DNA from: Alphaproteobacteria bacterium
GTDB lineage: Bacteria; Pseudomonadota; Alphaproteobacteria; DSM-16000; Inquilinaceae
DNA length: 43,572 nt
Assembly (NCBI GenBank): GCA_028281265.1
Contig: JANQKE010000203.1
Location: forward strand, 1 to 43,572
Direction: 5' to 3'
A model generated the notes under the pieces. That model was not told where the DNA came from. It worked only from the letters and a program-made list of their open reading frames with translations, and made no database searches. Position numbers and translations under genes: made by a program. Shown here one piece after another: positions 30,661 through 41,625 of the stretch; positions within the stretch are counted from its first letter, which is position 1; every line of letters starts with the position of its first letter.

Positions 30661-32706
30661 ATGCGCCCTGTGACCGCAGTTTCGGAACCGCCGCATGACC
30701 CGCATCACGAGCGTGCCCTCCGGATGCGATTTCTGACCCGGTGGCAGCGGCCCGCCGTGGTGTTCGCCCATGACGTGCTGATGGCCAGCCTGTGCCTGCC
30801 GATCACGCTGGTGCTGACGGCCGGTACCGCAGGCACCGCATGGCCCGCGCCGCTGTGGGCCAGCCTTGTGCCGACGGCGATGGTGTATGTCGTCATCATG
30901 TCCATCGCGTTTTCGGCCTTCGACATGTATCGCGGGGTCTGGCGGTATGCCTCGCTGAAGGACCTGCGCGCGATCCTGTTCGCCGTGGGAAGCGGCATGG
31001 CGCTGTTCGCCCTGATCCAGACGGTCGCCGGCCTGCCCGTCGCCATGGGATGGCGCAGCCTGATCATCGCGTTCCTGGTGCAGGTCGCGGCATTGGCAGG
31101 GCCGCGCTATCTCTATCGCTATGCCCGAAGCCGCTCCAAGCGGCATCTGCTGCGCGGCATCGGGATCGACGCCCAGCGCGTCGCCGTCCTGGGATACGGC
31201 AACCGGGCCGAAGCGTTCGTCCGCGCAGCCAATGCCGATCTGTCCCTGGGCCTGGAGGTCGTCGCGGTCGTCGATCTCGCCGCCCGCTGGGGCGGTGCGC
31301 GTATCCATGGGGTGCCGGTGATCGCGGTGCCGGCGGCCTCGACGGCGGCGGGGCTGTTCGACGTCTTGGAGCGCTATGCCGGCCGCTTCGATGCGTTGGT
31401 GATCGCGGACGATCCGGCGACATCCACCTGGGAACGGGTGAGTGAGCTGTTTCGGGAGGCGCGCCGCCGAACCATCCAGGTCAAGAAGCTCGCCCCTGCC
31501 AGGACGACGGCACCCGGTGAGGATCAGACCGGTCTCGGCGACCGGCTGGCCCGGCTGGACTACGAGGATCTGCTGCGTCGGCCCGGCGTCAGGCTCGCCA
31601 AGACCGAGGCGGGCCGCCTGATCACCGGCCGGCGCGTCCTGATCACCGGGGCGGGCGGTACGATCGGTTCCGAGCTCGCCCGGCAGATCGCCGATCTCGG
31701 GCCGGCCGAGTTGGGGCTGGTCGATCATGGCGAGTACGCGCTGTACACGATCGACCGGCATATGCGCGGTACCGCCCCGGACTTCGCGGTGACCACCGTG
31801 CTGGCCGATGTGACCGACGGGGCCGCGGTCGACCGGCTGTTCGCGGATTTCGCTCCGGACGTGGTGTTCCACGCCGCCGCCCTCAAGCATGTGCCGCTGG
31901 TGGAAGCCAACCCCGTTCAGGGCATCCACACCAATCTGCTGGGGACAAGGGTGGTGGCCGAGGCGTGCCGGCGGCACGGAGTGTCGGTGATGATCAACAT
32001 CTCCACCGACAAGGCGGTCGCCCCCTCCAGCGTGATGGGCGCCAGCAAGCGGGCGGCCGAAGCGCTGGTCCGGGCGATGGACCTGCACCACGGCGCCGCC
32101 GGATCCCGGTATCTCTCGGTCCGGTTCGGCAATGTCCTGGGCTCCACCGGGTCGGTGGTCCCGCTGTTCCGGGAGCAGATCCTGGCCGGCGGCCCCGTCA
32201 CCGTGACGGATCCCGAGATGACCCGGTACCTGATGACGACGGACGAGGCGGTGTCGCTGATGCTGACCGGGTCCGGGCTGTGTCCGGCCGGCGATCTTCC
32301 CTTGGGCACGGTGCTCGTCCTGGATATGGGGGAGCCGCGCCGCATCCTCGATATCGCCACCGACATGATCGGTCTGGCGGGACTGGTGCCGGAGGTCGAT
32401 GTCCCGATCCGCTTCATCGGCCGGCGCCCGGGGGAGAAGCTGCATGAAGCGCTGATCGATGAGGACGAGACGTTGCGCCCCCTCGAGACACCGTTGGTCC
32501 GCGCCATCGTCGCACCGCCGCCGAACCCGGTTCGTCTGGGCCGCCTGCTCGATCAACTGGCCCAGTCGGTGATGTCGAAGGATTCCGCGGCGTCTCTGCA
32601 GGCGCTCCGCCAACTGGTGCCCAGCTATCGGCCCGATCGATCCGCCGCCCCGGCCGGGGCGACCGGTGCCGCCGATCGCCGCGCAGCCGCAGGTCCGGCC
32701 GAATGA
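30661..32706 (+). CDS. CapD/WbpM-type nucleoside-diphosphate-sugar dehydratase
   Basis: 681 residues. The N-terminal 130 residues have four membrane helices, followed by a CoA-binding-like Rossmann domain (VAVLGYGNRAEAFVRAA). The C-terminal SDR domain starts with the NAD loop ITGAGGTIGSELARQI near residue 325. The catalytic set is ISTDKAV and VMGASKRAAE, with Met in place of the SDR Tyr, as in WbpM/PglF 4,6-dehydratases. The RFGNVLGSTGSVVPLF signature follows. Probably makes a UDP-4-keto-6-deoxy-amino sugar for a surface polysaccharide, together with the transferase upstream. The last bases overlap the lipoprotein gene as ATGA. Confidence 0.92.
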   Translation: MRPVTAVSEPPHDPHHERALRMRFLTRWQRPAVVFAHDVLMASLCLPITLVLTAGTAGTAWPAPLWASLVPTAMVYVVIMSIAFSAFDMYRGVWRYASLKDLRAILFAVGSGMALFALIQTVAGLPVAMGWRSLIIAFLVQVAALAGPRYLYRYARSRSKRHLLRGIGIDAQRVAVLGYGNRAEAFVRAANADLSLGLEVVAVVDLAARWGGARIHGVPVIAVPAASTAAGLFDVLERYAGRFDALVIADDPATSTWERVSELFREARRRTIQVKKLAPARTTAPGEDQTGLGDRLARLDYEDLLRRPGVRLAKTEAGRLITGRRVLITGAGGTIGSELARQIADLGPAELGLVDHGEYALYTIDRHMRGTAPDFAVTTVLADVTDGAAVDRLFADFAPDVVFHAAALKHVPLVEANPVQGIHTNLLGTRVVAEACRRHGVSVMINISTDKAVAPSSVMGASKRAAEALVRAMDLHHGAAGSRYLSVRFGNVLGSTGSVVPLFREQILAGGPVTVTDPEMTRYLMTTDEAVSLMLTGSGLCPAGDLPLGTVLVLDMGEPRRILDIATDMIGLAGLVPEVDVPIRFIGRRPGEKLHEALIDEDETLRPLETPLVRAIVAPPPNPVRLGRLLDQLAQSVMSKDSAASLQALRQLVPSYRPDRSAAPAGATGAADRRAAAGPAE

Positions 32707-33386
32707 CCGCCGCCATGATGTCCCGCCTTCGTCCCCTTGCCGTCTGCGGCACCGTCCTGATCGCGGCCGCGCTGACCGGCTGCTCGGGCGATGGGCCGAT
32801 CGCCCCGGCGCCGACCGAACAGACCGTCCTGTCCGCCGCTGCGGATACGGCGGAGGGGGCCGCTGCGACGGGGCCGTCGATCGGGTCGTTCGATCTGCCC
32901 CGATCCCTGTCGCTGACGGAGCAGGCGGCGGCACGGCAGCGCGCCAACGAGCTGACGGCAGCCGCGACCTTGTATCGGGAGGCCGCGCTGACCTGGCCGG
33001 GCAACGGTGATGCGTGGTCCGAGCTGGCGCGGATCGCACGTCATCTGGGCGATAGGCAGGAGGCGGACGCCGCCGGTTTCGTCGCCGACCGGCTGCTCCT
33101 CTACGAAACGGCGGAACTGGCGACCCAGCGCGCCATTAACCAGTCGCTCAAGACCTATCTGGCCGAGCAGGAAGGCATCGCCGACGCCAATCCGGTCCAA
33201 CTCGGCTACGCCACGGCGCTGAGCCAGTTCCTGGAGGCGCTCAATGCGGAGCGGGGGCTTTGGGTCCCGCTGGATGAACGCGGGCCGACCGAGATCCAGC
33301 GGCGCGACATCCCCGCCGCGCTCGCCTCGGCGGGGCTGGTCGGCGGCTACATCTTCTTCGGCTTCCTGAGCGGGCCCGGAGAGTAG
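32703..33386 (+). CDS. lipoprotein with tetratricopeptide-like helices
   Basis: 227 residues. Type II signal peptide with lipobox LTGC near residue 27, so membrane-anchored. A Ser/Ala-rich spacer follows, then a helical region resembling a single TPR-like pair (AATLYREAALTWPGNGDAWSELARIARHLG). The C-terminal part ends in LVGGYIFFGFLSG. Starts at ATGA overlapping the dehydratase gene, so translation is coupled and a role in polysaccharide assembly or export is plausible (inference). Not recognised as a named family. Confidence 0.78.
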   Translation: MTAAMMSRLRPLAVCGTVLIAAALTGCSGDGPIAPAPTEQTVLSAAADTAEGAAATGPSIGSFDLPRSLSLTEQAAARQRANELTAAATLYREAALTWPGNGDAWSELARIARHLGDRQEADAAGFVADRLLLYETAELATQRAINQSLKTYLAEQEGIADANPVQLGYATALSQFLEALNAERGLWVPLDERGPTEIQRRDIPAALASAGLVGGYIFFGFLSGPGE

Positions 33387-33407
33387 CGGTCGGTCCCGTC
33401 CGGTCCG

Positions 33408-33410
<3 letters not shown>
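33384..33410. terminator. bidirectional hairpin containing both stop codons
   Basis: TAGCGG at 33384 pairs with CCGCTA ending at 33410, with an inner CGG/CCG. The first TAG is the stop of the lipoprotein gene, and the last CTA is the stop of glgP on the other strand. Confidence 0.5.
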
Positions 33411-35912
<2,502 letters not shown>

Positions 35913-36207
35913 CGCGATGCGTCCCTTGCAATGCGGGGCCAGCCGGGAGAGGGGGCGGTGGGATCCCCGGGGGCACCGGGGACGCTACCCTAACCGACCC
36001 GAAGCCGCTGGCAATTCCCCATAAGGTCGGCCGACGCCATGCGGCCGGCGCGCAAGGATTGGCACGGCGGCAACCCTTTTGGCCGGTTCGCCTCCCATGG
36101 AAGGCAGCCTCCGGAGGGGTTGCCCCTTGCGTGACCGCTGCCGTTTCGGGTTGGGTCACCGCCTGCGCCTGGGAAGGGTGCACCCGTCCGCAACGGAATG
36201 ATCCTCG
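35913..36207. other. divergent promoter region glgP / GH13 gene
   Basis: 295 bases with no supported gene. It should hold both promoters. I see no strong repeat or operator beyond GC-rich imperfect dyads. Confidence 0.4.
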
Positions 36208-38565
36208 ATGATCCGCCTCGATCGCGCAGCCACCCGTCAGTTGGCCGACCGGTGCCGGCACCTGCTCGCCGACTCCGCGACCGCGTTCGAGGCGTCCCGG
36301 CAGATCGCGCGCCTGCTGGGCGCACATCGGCAGGGGGATCTCTGCGCGGTGGGCTTCTGGGCGCCCGAGCTGCTGGAGCACCGGGTGGCCGACGGCGACA
36401 TCTTTGTCGAGGTTCTGCAACCGCCGGAGGGTTTCGAGCTGGTCCGGGCCCGTCAGCATGTCTGTTTCGCGCGCACGCGCGTGCCGGTCGAGCGGGTGGA
36501 CAGCTTCTGTTTTGCCGCCGTCGCCGGCATGCGGCCCGGCTGCCGGGAGGTGATCGGCGACTTCTACGCCCTGTCCTGGCGGGATGCCGACGGGGTGTGG
36601 CGGCGCGTGCTCGATCCGCTGGCGGCGTCCCTGCCGTTCGGCGCCTTCGCTCCGGCGGAATACTACGATGTCGCCGGTATGCTGGCTCGGCGCACGGATG
36701 CCGAGTACTGGCAGGCCCTGCCGGACGGCGATCCGGTCAAGCTTGGGCCGGCGGTCAATATCCTGCAGATCCACGTACCGACGGCGACGCCGGGCCGCAC
36801 GCTGGCGAGCCTCGCCCGGCATTTCGAGTATGTCGGCGAACGGGTTCGGCGGGGGGCGGAGATCGAGCGGGCCGACCGGCTGGTGCTGGGGTACGACGCG
36901 GTGCAGCTGATGCCGGTCGAGCCGACCACGGTGCACGAGGCCGGTCCCGATTTCTGGACCGAGGAGGGTGACGACGAGCGGAGCGTCACCGTCGATCTGC
37001 GCCAGGTCGACACCACCAACTGGGGCTATGACGTGGTCATCGCCGGCTCGGCGGCGGTCAATCCGGCGTTGCTGGAAACCGGCCGGCCGGATGAACTGGT
37101 CGATCTCGCCGCAGCCCTGCACACTTTCCCGTTCCGGCCCAAGAAACTGATTCTGGACGTCGTGTTCGGCCATGCCGACAACCAGGGGCTGGAGGTTCTC
37201 AACGCCCATTTCTTCGCCGGGCCCAACATGTACGGGCAGAACATCAACTACCGGAACTGGACGGTGCGCGCGATCCTGCAGGAAATGCAGCGCCGCAAGG
37301 TCGACTACGGCGCCGACGCGGTCCGGGTCGACGGTGCCCAGGACTTCAAGTGGTGGGACATCGATACCGAGGAGGTGCGGCACGACGACGACTATCTGCA
37401 GGAGATGGCCGACGTGGTGCAGGAGGTCGCCGGCCGCCGCTACCGCCCGTGGTTCATCTTCGAGGACGGCCGTCCCTGGCCGCAGGAGGACTGGGAGCTG
37501 TCCTCGACCTACCGGGCGGTGATCGAAACCCAGCGCGACGACGACGTCTTCCAGTGGGGGCCGCTGACCTTCGCCCACAACACGCCGTTCCTGTACACGT
37601 TCTGGCTGTCCAAATGGTGGCGGATCCAGGAGATCATCGAGCACGGGTCGAACTGGATCTCCGGCTGCGCCAACCACGACACCTTGCGCCGCGGCACCCA
37701 GATCAGCCCGAAGCTGAACATCAACACCCGCCTGGGCGACACGCAGATGGATATTCTCGACCGGGCCTACGACAACCCCGGTGCGCAGACCCTGACCTAT
37801 GCCGCGTTGCCGGGTGTGCCGATGGATTTCCTCAACGCCTCGGCGCGGGCGTCCTGGGGCTTCATCCGCAACCAGGATCATCGCTACGGCGTCAAGATCA
37901 TGGCCGAGGAGGCGATCAGCCTCGACTGGCAGGTCGATGACTACGCCTATTCGGTCCCGGCATCGTTCCGCCGGCTCAAGGAGTTCGGCTTCGAGACCCG
38001 GGAGGATCTGGCGCGGCTGTTGCGGGTGCTGCCGGCCCTGGTCGACGTGACCGGCTACGACCTCGAGGGGATGGCGACGCTGCTGAACAACGTCGATCCG
38101 CCGCTCGCCGGGCCCGAGCGCTACGATCCGGACATCCTGCGGCGGATCGCCCGGGCCTGGATGGACGATATGCACGACTACTGCAACGTGTCGGGCTATC
38201 TTGACCTCCTGTCCGATGCCCAGACCGGCTTCAACCTGTCCTTGCGGCTGTTCCGGATCGACCGGGCCTGGCTGCGGCACAGTTTCGGACCCCAGGACCG
38301 GTTCGCCTACGTCAAGCCTGTGGACGGCACGGTCCTGTTCACCTCCCTGCGGCACGGTCCGGACGGGGAGCAGGTCTACACCATCGTCCATATGGAAGGC
38401 GGGCCGACCGACGAGATCGACCCGCTGACCCTCGATCCCACGGCCTCGGCCGGCGGCGGCTGGTCGGTCGCCTTGCGCACGCCGCCGATCGGCGGCGACT
38501 ACTTGGGCGGCCCGATCACCTTGCGGGACAGTATGGGGCTGGTGTTCACCCGCCCGCGGCAGTAG
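36208..38565 (+). CDS. GH13-like glycosidase, glucosylglycerol hydrolase type
   Basis: 785 residues. The central alpha-amylase-like barrel has the four GH13 regions. Region I is LDVVFGHADNQ (316-326). Region II is GADAVRVDGAQDF, with nucleophile Asp375. Region III is WFIFEDGRPWP, with acid/base Glu419. Region IV is SGCANHDTLRRG, with His490-Asp491. GPNMYGQNINYRNWTVRAIL and the long N-terminal region resemble cyanobacterial GghA, which hydrolyses the compatible solute 2-O-alpha-D-glucosylglycerol to glucose and glycerol; I recall this resemblance and have not aligned it. No signal peptide, so cytoplasmic. Divergent from glgP. Another GH13 specificity is possible. Confidence 0.75.
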   Translation: MIRLDRAATRQLADRCRHLLADSATAFEASRQIARLLGAHRQGDLCAVGFWAPELLEHRVADGDIFVEVLQPPEGFELVRARQHVCFARTRVPVERVDSFCFAAVAGMRPGCREVIGDFYALSWRDADGVWRRVLDPLAASLPFGAFAPAEYYDVAGMLARRTDAEYWQALPDGDPVKLGPAVNILQIHVPTATPGRTLASLARHFEYVGERVRRGAEIERADRLVLGYDAVQLMPVEPTTVHEAGPDFWTEEGDDERSVTVDLRQVDTTNWGYDVVIAGSAAVNPALLETGRPDELVDLAAALHTFPFRPKKLILDVVFGHADNQGLEVLNAHFFAGPNMYGQNINYRNWTVRAILQEMQRRKVDYGADAVRVDGAQDFKWWDIDTEEVRHDDDYLQEMADVVQEVAGRRYRPWFIFEDGRPWPQEDWELSSTYRAVIETQRDDDVFQWGPLTFAHNTPFLYTFWLSKWWRIQEIIEHGSNWISGCANHDTLRRGTQISPKLNINTRLGDTQMDILDRAYDNPGAQTLTYAALPGVPMDFLNASARASWGFIRNQDHRYGVKIMAEEAISLDWQVDDYAYSVPASFRRLKEFGFETREDLARLLRVLPALVDVTGYDLEGMATLLNNVDPPLAGPERYDPDILRRIARAWMDDMHDYCNVSGYLDLLSDAQTGFNLSLRLFRIDRAWLRHSFGPQDRFAYVKPVDGTVLFTSLRHGPDGEQVYTIVHMEGGPTDEIDPLTLDPTASAGGGWSVALRTPPIGGDYLGGPITLRDSMGLVFTRPRQ

Positions 38566-38601
38566 GCAGGCCATGCACCCCGACCCTCAGGACCGACGAC
38601 C

Positions 38602-38985
38602 ATGCGCACGCTGCAACCGCCGGGATGGCCCCGGCCCAAGGGCTACGCCAACGGCATCGCCGCCAAAGGGGAGCTGGTGTTCGTCGCCGGCCAGGTCGGC
38701 TGGACCCCTGACGGCGTCTTTGCCGACGGCTTCGCCACACAGTTCCGCCAGACCCTGGTGAACACCCTGGCCGTCCTCGCCGAAGCCGGAGCGGGGCCGG
38801 ACCATGTCGTGCGCATGACCTGGTACGTCACCGACAAGCAGGCCTATCTCGCCGGTCTCAAGGATGTCGGCGCGGCCTGGCGGGACCTGATGGGCACGGC
38901 CTATCCCGCCATGGCGGTGGTCCAGGTCACCGCCTTGATGGAAGACGCCGCCCTGGTCGAGATCGAAACCACGGCGGTGGTGTAG
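38602..38985 (+). CDS. Rid (YjgF/YER057c/UK114) family protein
   Basis: 127 residues, a single Rid domain: YANGIAAKGELVFVAGQVGW, then FATQFRQTLVNTLAVLAEAGAG and the terminal VEIETTAVV. RidA enzymes hydrolyse enamine/imine intermediates. The arginine of RidA (PARS motif) that holds the substrate carboxylate is replaced here: YPAMAVVQV has Met. It therefore probably belongs to a Rid subgroup without canonical imine deaminase activity. Starts 36 bases after the GH13 gene on the same strand. Confidence 0.9.
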   Translation: MRTLQPPGWPRPKGYANGIAAKGELVFVAGQVGWTPDGVFADGFATQFRQTLVNTLAVLAEAGAGPDHVVRMTWYVTDKQAYLAGLKDVGAAWRDLMGTAYPAMAVVQVTALMEDAALVEIETTAVV

Positions 38986-39109
38986 GTGGGGGCCCGTACA
39001 GGGTGTCGCTCACGCTCCCCCCTGCCTGTAGGGTCTTGGGAGACGGAACCTCACACCGACCCGCCCCGGCCGTCACGTCGGGCGACACCGTGGTGAAAGA
39101 CCACAGCTG

Positions 39110-39200
39110 GATCAACCTGCGTTCAGATGGATTCATCTGAACGCAGATAAGTTGATCTAATTTAAAGAGTTAGAGCAGCTTCAAAGGATGAGAGGCTCTA
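39110..39200 (+). repeat. composite palindromic repeat, copy R4
   Basis: Hairpin II is perfect: arms 39117-39129 and 39134-39146 around GATT, with outer GATCAAC (39110-39116) and GTTGATC (39151-39157). The linker TAATTTAAAGAGTTAGAGCA follows. Hairpin I is reduced to a tail ending AGAGGCTCTA. The last three bases are the stop codon (minus strand TAG) of the GGDEF gene. Confidence 0.88.
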
Positions 39201-39929
39201 GCTGGCCTTGCGTTCCGCTCGTTTGCGTTCGTACATCGCACGGTCGGCGCGATCGAGGATGTCCGTGGCCTCCCCGGTGCCGTCAAAGGAGAACGCTCCC
39301 ACCGCGGCATCGACGGACAGCGTCTGTCCCCGGAACGAAAACGACGTTTTGGCGACCAGTCTGGCCAGTTGCTGGCCTTTCAGCGTGGCCGCCGTCTCGT
39401 CGGCCTGGGCCAGCAGGACCCCGAACTCGTCCCCGCCCAGCCGGCCGACCACGTCGGAGCTCCGGACATTGTCCAGCAGCAGGTCGGCGATGTGGCCCAG
39501 CGCAGCGTCGCCGGCGGCATGGCCATAGCGATCGTTGATCGCCTTCATGCCGTTGACGTCGAAGTACAAGACGCTCGACGGTACGTGATAGCGCTCGGCA
39601 TAGGCCATCATCCTGTTCAGTTCGCGCACGAAAGCCCGCCGGTTGAGGATCGGCATCAGCGGGTCTTCGTCGGCCAACTGCTCGAGGTGCTGGATGCGGC
39701 GGTCCTTCGCCTCACCCACCCGGCGTAACCGATCCACTTCGGAGATCAGCTTGTCGAGCCCGCGTCTGACATTGGCGGACAGCTCCACCTCGGGGATGCC
39801 GAGGAACGCCGCCACTTCCTGGACGGAGCGGACAGGTCCGGTCTCCTCCACAGACGCAGACGCCTCCACCGTCGCGACGGAATGGGTCCGCGCGGCAGGC
39901 TTGACGCTGGATGTGCGGGAAACCCTCAT
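39198..39929 (-). CDS. diguanylate cyclase (GGDEF domain)
   Basis: Makes cyclic di-GMP from two GTP. 243 residues. The N-terminal 75 residues are helical, followed by a short coil (VGEAKDRRIQHLEQLADEDP). The GGDEF domain spans about 75-240, with active-site motif RLGGDEFGVLLA intact, VLYFDVNGMKAINDRYGH metal site upstream, and AVGAFSFDG near the end. No RxxD inhibitory site is obvious before GGDEF. No membrane segment or known sensor domain, so input is unclear. AGGAG lies 10 bases before ATG. Its stop codon lies at the edge of repeat R4. Confidence 0.93.
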   Translation of the reverse strand: MRVSRTSSVKPAARTHSVATVEASASVEETGPVRSVQEVAAFLGIPEVELSANVRRGLDKLISEVDRLRRVGEAKDRRIQHLEQLADEDPLMPILNRRAFVRELNRMMAYAERYHVPSSVLYFDVNGMKAINDRYGHAAGDAALGHIADLLLDNVRSSDVVGRLGGDEFGVLLAQADETAATLKGQQLARLVAKTSFSFRGQTLSVDAAVGAFSFDGTGEATDILDRADRAMYERKRAERKAS

Positions 39930-40064
39930 GCCCGCGACCGACTCCTGTTGTAGGACAAAGCGGTGGTAAGAGGTAGGGGAAGGTCGTAAACATCGGGTTG
40001 CCAGTGACCGTCCGCAGCAGGCAACAAGTTTTTCTCAAACTCGTTATATCGTAGCCGCTCGGAT

Positions 40065-40967
40065 ATGGACACGCCACACCCAAACGCATCGGCGCTGCCA
40101 TCCTCCCCCGCCGACCTCGAAGCCGGTCCGGTCCGGGTCTGCCTGCTCGCCATGTCCGGGGTCGGCAAGACGCATCTTGCGCGCCACCTGCCGCGGGGTC
40201 GCTGGTTCCACTATTCCGGGGACTACCGCATCGGTACCCGGTATCTGGCCGACGAGATCGGCGACTACCTCAAGGCGCTGGCGATCCGCGACCCCACCCT
40301 GCGGGCGCTGCTCGCCTCGGACAGCATCTACGTCAACCACAACATCACGTTCGCCAATCTCAATGCGCTGTCCGCCTATATGGGACTGGTCGGCTGCGAG
40401 GTCGAAGGCGGGCTGCCGACCGACGAGTTCCGCAAGCGCCAGGCCAAGTTCCGAGCCGCCGAGATCGCCGCCATGGCCGACGTGCCGCGTTTCGTGAAAC
40501 GGGCGTCGACCCTGTACGGCTATCCCAACTTCATCAACGATGCCGGCGGCAGCCTGTGCGAAATCTATGCCGAGGCTGCGGTCGCCCCAGCGATCAACGG
40601 GCCCGCTGCGGGGATCATCCTGTACATCGCCGAGCCCGACAGCCTGGTCGGGACGCTGCGGGCCCGCGCCGAAACCGACCCCAAGCCGATGTACTATGAT
40701 CCGGCCTTCTTCGAAGCGGCCTACGCGGATTATTGCGCCGAGCAGGGGCATCGGGAGCCGGCGGTGATCCCGCGCGCGTTCTTCGCTTGGGTGTTCGACC
40801 GGCTGATCGCGCATCGCCGGCGGCTCTACCGCGCCATGGCGGCGCTGCCCAACGGGATCATGGTGCCGATGGAGCGGGCTCAGGCCGTCGCCAGCGAGGA
40901 GGACTTCCTGGCCCTGCTGTGGGACGGCATCGTCCGACGCAAGGCGGACATGCAGGCTCCCACCTAG
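40065..40967 (+). CDS. P-loop ATPase / kinase-like protein of unknown function
   Basis: 300 residues. Walker A is MSGVGKTHLARHL near residue 32. The next conserved block, WFHYSGDYRIGTRYL, resembles the substrate site of small-molecule kinases, and a Walker B candidate is GIILYIAEPD near residue 183. The C-terminal part has AVIPRAFFAWVFDRLIAHRR. No membrane segment. I recognise it as a conserved alphaproteobacterial P-loop protein but not its substrate. ATG has only a weak ribosome site. Its stop codon TAG is the first three bases of the long palindrome R5, so the C-terminus is set at the repeat edge. Confidence 0.75.
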   Translation: MDTPHPNASALPSSPADLEAGPVRVCLLAMSGVGKTHLARHLPRGRWFHYSGDYRIGTRYLADEIGDYLKALAIRDPTLRALLASDSIYVNHNITFANLNALSAYMGLVGCEVEGGLPTDEFRKRQAKFRAAEIAAMADVPRFVKRASTLYGYPNFINDAGGSLCEIYAEAAVAPAINGPAAGIILYIAEPDSLVGTLRARAETDPKPMYYDPAFFEAAYADYCAEQGHREPAVIPRAFFAWVFDRLIAHRRRLYRAMAALPNGIMVPMERAQAVASEEDFLALLWDGIVRRKADMQAPT

Positions 40968-41071
40968 AGCATCTTATCTGCGTCCTAACGGACGCAGATA
41001 AGATGCTCTAAATCTTTGAAATAGATCAACTTACCTGCGTTCAGATGAGTCCATCTGAACGCAGGTTGATC
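40965..41071 (-). repeat. composite palindromic repeat, copy R5 (most complete)
   Basis: Hairpin I has perfect 21-base arms, 40965-40985 and 40990-41010, around TAAC. The linker is followed by hairpin II, 14-base arms 41034-41047 and 41052-41065 around AGTC, with outer GATCAAC and TTGATC. Read on the minus strand the order is hairpin II, linker, hairpin I, as in R2 and R4. It abuts the MITE-like element at a CTAG. Confidence 0.92.
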
Positions 41072-41072
41072 T

Positions 41073-41340
41073 AGAGCGTTTTCAGGGAGTATCGGGCGGA
41101 TCTGCCGAGGTGGATGGGCCCTGATGCTAGGAGCGAGGAGGAAGGACATGCCGGGGCCTATTCGACGACGAGCGACGTCGCAGCAGGGCCGATCTGCCCG
41201 GCCCTTCGGGTTGGCGTGTACCGACCGCCCGCTTCGTTGCGCCGCTGGCCCGATGGCGCCGCATCGCGCGGCGCGGCGCGGCGTGCGGATCGATCCGGCA
41301 CACGCCGACGGATCCACCCGATGATCCCCGAAAACGATCC
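41073..41340 (+). repeat. complete MITE-like element, copy 2 (268 bp)
   Basis: The left terminus 41073-41107 (starting AGAGCGTTTTCAGGGAGTAT) matches the reverse complement of the right terminus 41306-41340 at 27 of 35 positions. The interior from 41130 aligns without gaps to 1-211. No transposase frame. CTAG flanks the left end. Confidence 0.8.
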
Positions 41341-41625
41341 AGAAAACCGCGCCTTCCCCGAAAACCGGCGCCGACGGTCATACAGTCATAATGCCGTCGT
41401 CATCGAAGGATCACCCCCGTCACACGGCCGCGTCATCGTCCCCGGCTAAAGCAGCATCCGGAAGCGGCCAGCCGGCCAAGCACCGGCCCGAAGCCCTTCC
41501 GCTGCCTCTCGGTCCCGATCCGCGCTGGGGCAAAGAGCACCCGCGCCGTTCCGGGCTCCGGGAGTCCCCAACGGGTCCGACCGTTCCGGACCCGCTCGAC
41601 GATGCGCTTCGGGAGATATCCGATC
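41341..41625. other. upstream region of phosphoesterase gene
   Basis: 285 bases between the MITE-like element and the ATG at 41626. The only clear signal is GGGAG about 10 bases before that ATG. No other gene is supported, and promoter boxes could not be assigned with confidence. Confidence 0.4.
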
